Part shown: in pieces, positions 61,609-64,000 of the stretch
Position numbering within the stretch: the first letter of the stretch is position 1
How the letters are laid out: each line of letters opens with the position of its first letter
Assembly (NCBI GenBank): GCA_024362935.1
Contig: JANCRA010000012.1
Coordinates: forward strand, 1,984,001 to 2,048,000
Origin: Setophaga petechia
Taxonomy: Eukaryota > Chordata > Aves > Passeriformes > Parulidae
Direction of reading: 5' to 3'
Length of the DNA stretch: 64,000 nucleotides
Made by a program: the position numbers and the translations under genes
Notes under the pieces: model-generated
Database searches by the model: none
What the model was told of the DNA's origin: nothing
What the model saw: the letters and a program-made list of their open reading frames with translations, nothing else

Positions 61609-64000
61609 CGCAAATGGACAGGTTCTCTCTGGTAGCCTTGAGAGGTACCAGCCTTCCCCAGTTACATGAAGAACAAGACACATTGGAATTCACCAGCTAC
61701 TGAAACAGGGAAACCAAATGGCCTGTATGGGATGAACTGAATCCTGCCTCTTTCCTCTTGAATACTTTGCTGAGTCTCCTCAGATTCTCCCCAGTTTCGC
61801 TCAAGATCACATCTGGTAACTGGGTCTAACACAAATAACTTGCTCTTGAATCCAATACTCCTTTGATTATGTACCTGAACTTGGTTGATTACTGCTCAGT
61901 ACATCTCCCTGGAGCAGAAAAACTAAACAGTGCCATCTGATGATGCCCGTAATGTCTATTAGCTTTAAAATTATTCTCTCTTCACTGTAATTCCTATGCC
62001 ACAGTATTTAGCCTACATGATTTCACTGCCATTCCTTTTAATATAAAGAATTTTTTTATTTTTCTCTTTATATTACAATGTAAGATTTATCAAGATAATT
62101 TCACTGACAGTGACCCTCCAAAGTAATTACTCTATTTTTGAGTTTGTCACTTATAGGCCATTACAAGATACAGATAGATCACTTTTTACATAAATGATTT
62201 ATAAATGTAGCTTCTTTATAATATCAAATGCCATTAAAAAAATCTTTTTTCCTTTTTTCTTCTATATTCACTCTAACATGTCTTATTTTGTTTTCAAGTA
62301 AATGTTGTAAGAAAATAAAAAAGTTCATATTATTCAGTTACAGAGGTATTAAAACCAGTCTATTTCCCCTCACATCTGTCCTGATGGCTTGCAGAACAGT
62401 TGTATTACCAAACAGGCCATAAATCAAAAAGTGGGAAAAATTAGAAATTTGTACAAACAATCTTTTTTGATTTGATAGATTTCAGAAGAGATTTTAAATT
62501 TAAACATTCAAGTTAGGAAGCTTTCCAAGGTATCATTTTCCTCAAAACATGTCAGGCCTTCTTCCTGTTAAATAAAAGTAAGGATATCAGAAGGGCTTAA
62601 AAATGCTACAGAACTGAAATTGTGTTGTTTCTGACACAGACTATAGGATAAAAAAACCCCACAATTTCATTGCACTCAGATACTTTTTTGCTTGGAATAA
62701 CAAGGGTTAATTTTTTCAGCCTCTTTGCTACAGCTTGAGTTTTTCACCTGATCATAGTAGAAAGGATATATCTGGATATCTGTATCTATCAGGAAATGCA
62801 AATCAATTTTCATTGAGTAATGAGAGTAAATCCTTTATCACCTTCCCTAGCATATTAATTATTAAAATATCTTATGAATCAGACCTTGTTTCTCAAAACA
62901 TAATTGACCTCATTCAAGTTCTGCATCATGAATTTTGTATGTGGAGCATATATATTGCTCAATTAATCAGTACTTAAGATCTGTACATAAGCAAAAGCAC
63001 AGCTATAAATTGCACTTGCTTTTAGGTTCTACATTCTAGTTTCACACCAATAATTTTCTTAATCACTGATTTTAATCACATGGACTTGTAGACCTCAGAA
63101 TCACAGCAGCTCCAAGCTCTGCTTGCTGAGCCTGCTTACATTATGGCCGTACATTACTTAAATCCATTAAGAGCGATTCAGATCACTCTGCAATTTTAGT
63201 TCCTTGTACAGCCACCTGGATTAATTCCATTAAAATAATTAGCATGCCAAAGCAGAATTTATTTGAAATCATTCCCTGTTAATTCCCAATAATAAGTTAA
63301 CACCAGTAACAACTCTTTAATTTATTTAATATAAAGGCTCAGGAAATTGGACATCAGGATTCTTTGTTACAAGTGGTGTGCCCTAGTTCCCAATGCATTT
63401 GCAAACCAAGTCAGACACCTGTGAAACTATGACAAAAGTACATGAAAAGGATTTTGAATTTAATTTTATGAATTCAGGTCTATGTTTATTTAAGCTTTAG
63501 CCACGCTTTCAAACATTTCTCTGTACCACCAAGATTTCAAAAAAAAATTACATAGAATTTTGACATGTGATGTAGGTATGACAGAAAAAACATCACAGAT
63601 CTTAATAAAACTCCAGCTGACATTCCCCCTGCCACTCCCACTTCTGCAACTGAAAGCTGTATCTATTTTTTTTGCACAGTACAGATTAGTGAAACTAGAT
63701 TTGCTACCACAGTGAGTCCTAGTAAGGTCAGCAGCATTCTGCCCTTCCCAATTGATTGTTAATCTTATTTATCCATATCTGATCTATTCATCTGCTATTA
63801 TCTCACATTATACTTAGACAGTTTTTCGACCCTATCAGAATACGGTACCAGTGGCATCCTATGGTCCTAAGTGTTTCTGACAGTAAAAAGTTCTAAATTA
63901 TGAGCTGATTATAAGAATCATAACTTGCAAAAAAAATGCAAGACGTGCACAATTTAAACTATTTATAATTTTTTTTTTCTCTAAGAGTAGTCGTAGACTT
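61609..64000. other. AT-rich intron, nothing recognised
   Basis: No exon, RNA gene or interspersed repeat was recognised. The 63160-63420 part has a low-repeat, TAAT-rich look that could be conserved non-coding sequence; this is a guess. Confidence 0.35.

Larger units (their letters stand above)
14145..64000 (-). other. Upstream intron of GRM8 (incomplete)
   Basis: This is the intron preceding the exon on the minus strand, running off the right edge. I looked for the preceding exon, expected to end in residues like RAVNFN and to contain a MAYALHNM-type stretch, and did not see it. The intron is therefore probably at least 50 kb, in line with the large size of GRM8 in other vertebrates. A short exon could have been missed by eye. 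Confidence 0.7.

Noticed and set aside
14145..64000. Intronic microRNA mir-592, known from mammalian GRM8
   Set aside because: I looked for its mature sequence on both strands and saw no match; it may lie in another intron or outside this window.
14145..64000. Further GRM8 exons
   Set aside because: No stretch translated into the expected flanking ligand-domain peptides or the seven-helix region; only the exon at 14008-14144 was supportable.

Overview
The window is non-coding-rich, AT-rich vertebrate nuclear DNA, most likely from a bird and probably a songbird. The evidence is repeated CR1 LINE fragments with the avian 3' end (GATTCTATGA-type tails), several solo LTRs that I recognise as avian types, and one short, clearly coding exon with vertebrate splice signals. 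There are no bacterial-style operons, rRNA or tRNA genes, CRISPR arrays or long open reading frames.

The only coding sequence I can support is one internal exon of a group III metabotropic glutamate receptor, best matching GRM8 (mGluR8). It lies on the minus strand at 14008-14144, 137 bp, encoding the end of the extracellular glutamate-binding domain. The rest of the window is intron: about 14 kb downstream (positions 1-14007) and about 50 kb upstream (14145-64000). I found neither the large 7-transmembrane exon downstream nor the preceding ligand-domain exon upstream, which fits the very large introns known for this gene.

From left to right: an old CR1 on the plus strand (about 1860-3135); an older CR1 relic on the minus strand (about 3965-4340); a short CR1 tail (7193-7340); a GC- and CpG-rich block followed by a putative LTR (9.84-10.45 kb); then a nested block at 12254-14001. 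That block is one gene-sense CR1, split first by an opposite-strand CR1 and then by a solo LTR with 6-bp duplications. Its truncated 5' end stops about 6 nt past the GRM8 splice donor. Further up are a solo LTR (16.0-16.57 kb), a CR1 (31.1-31.5 kb), a long LTR with internal repeats (about 37.7-38.93 kb), a very old turtle-like CR1 (48.65-49.64 kb), another CR1 (52.34-52.9 kb), an LTR (59.31-59.97 kb) and a second copy of the 13.3-kb LTR family (61199-61592). Simple repeats and a few strong hairpins are scattered between.

I see no new gene system. The most interesting points are the CR1 abutting the splice donor, which would add 11 residues and a stop if the intron were retained; the fact that every LTR is antisense to GRM8; and two same-family LTRs that both inserted at a CCATGG-containing, palindromic site. 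Repeat family matches are from memory and were not searched.
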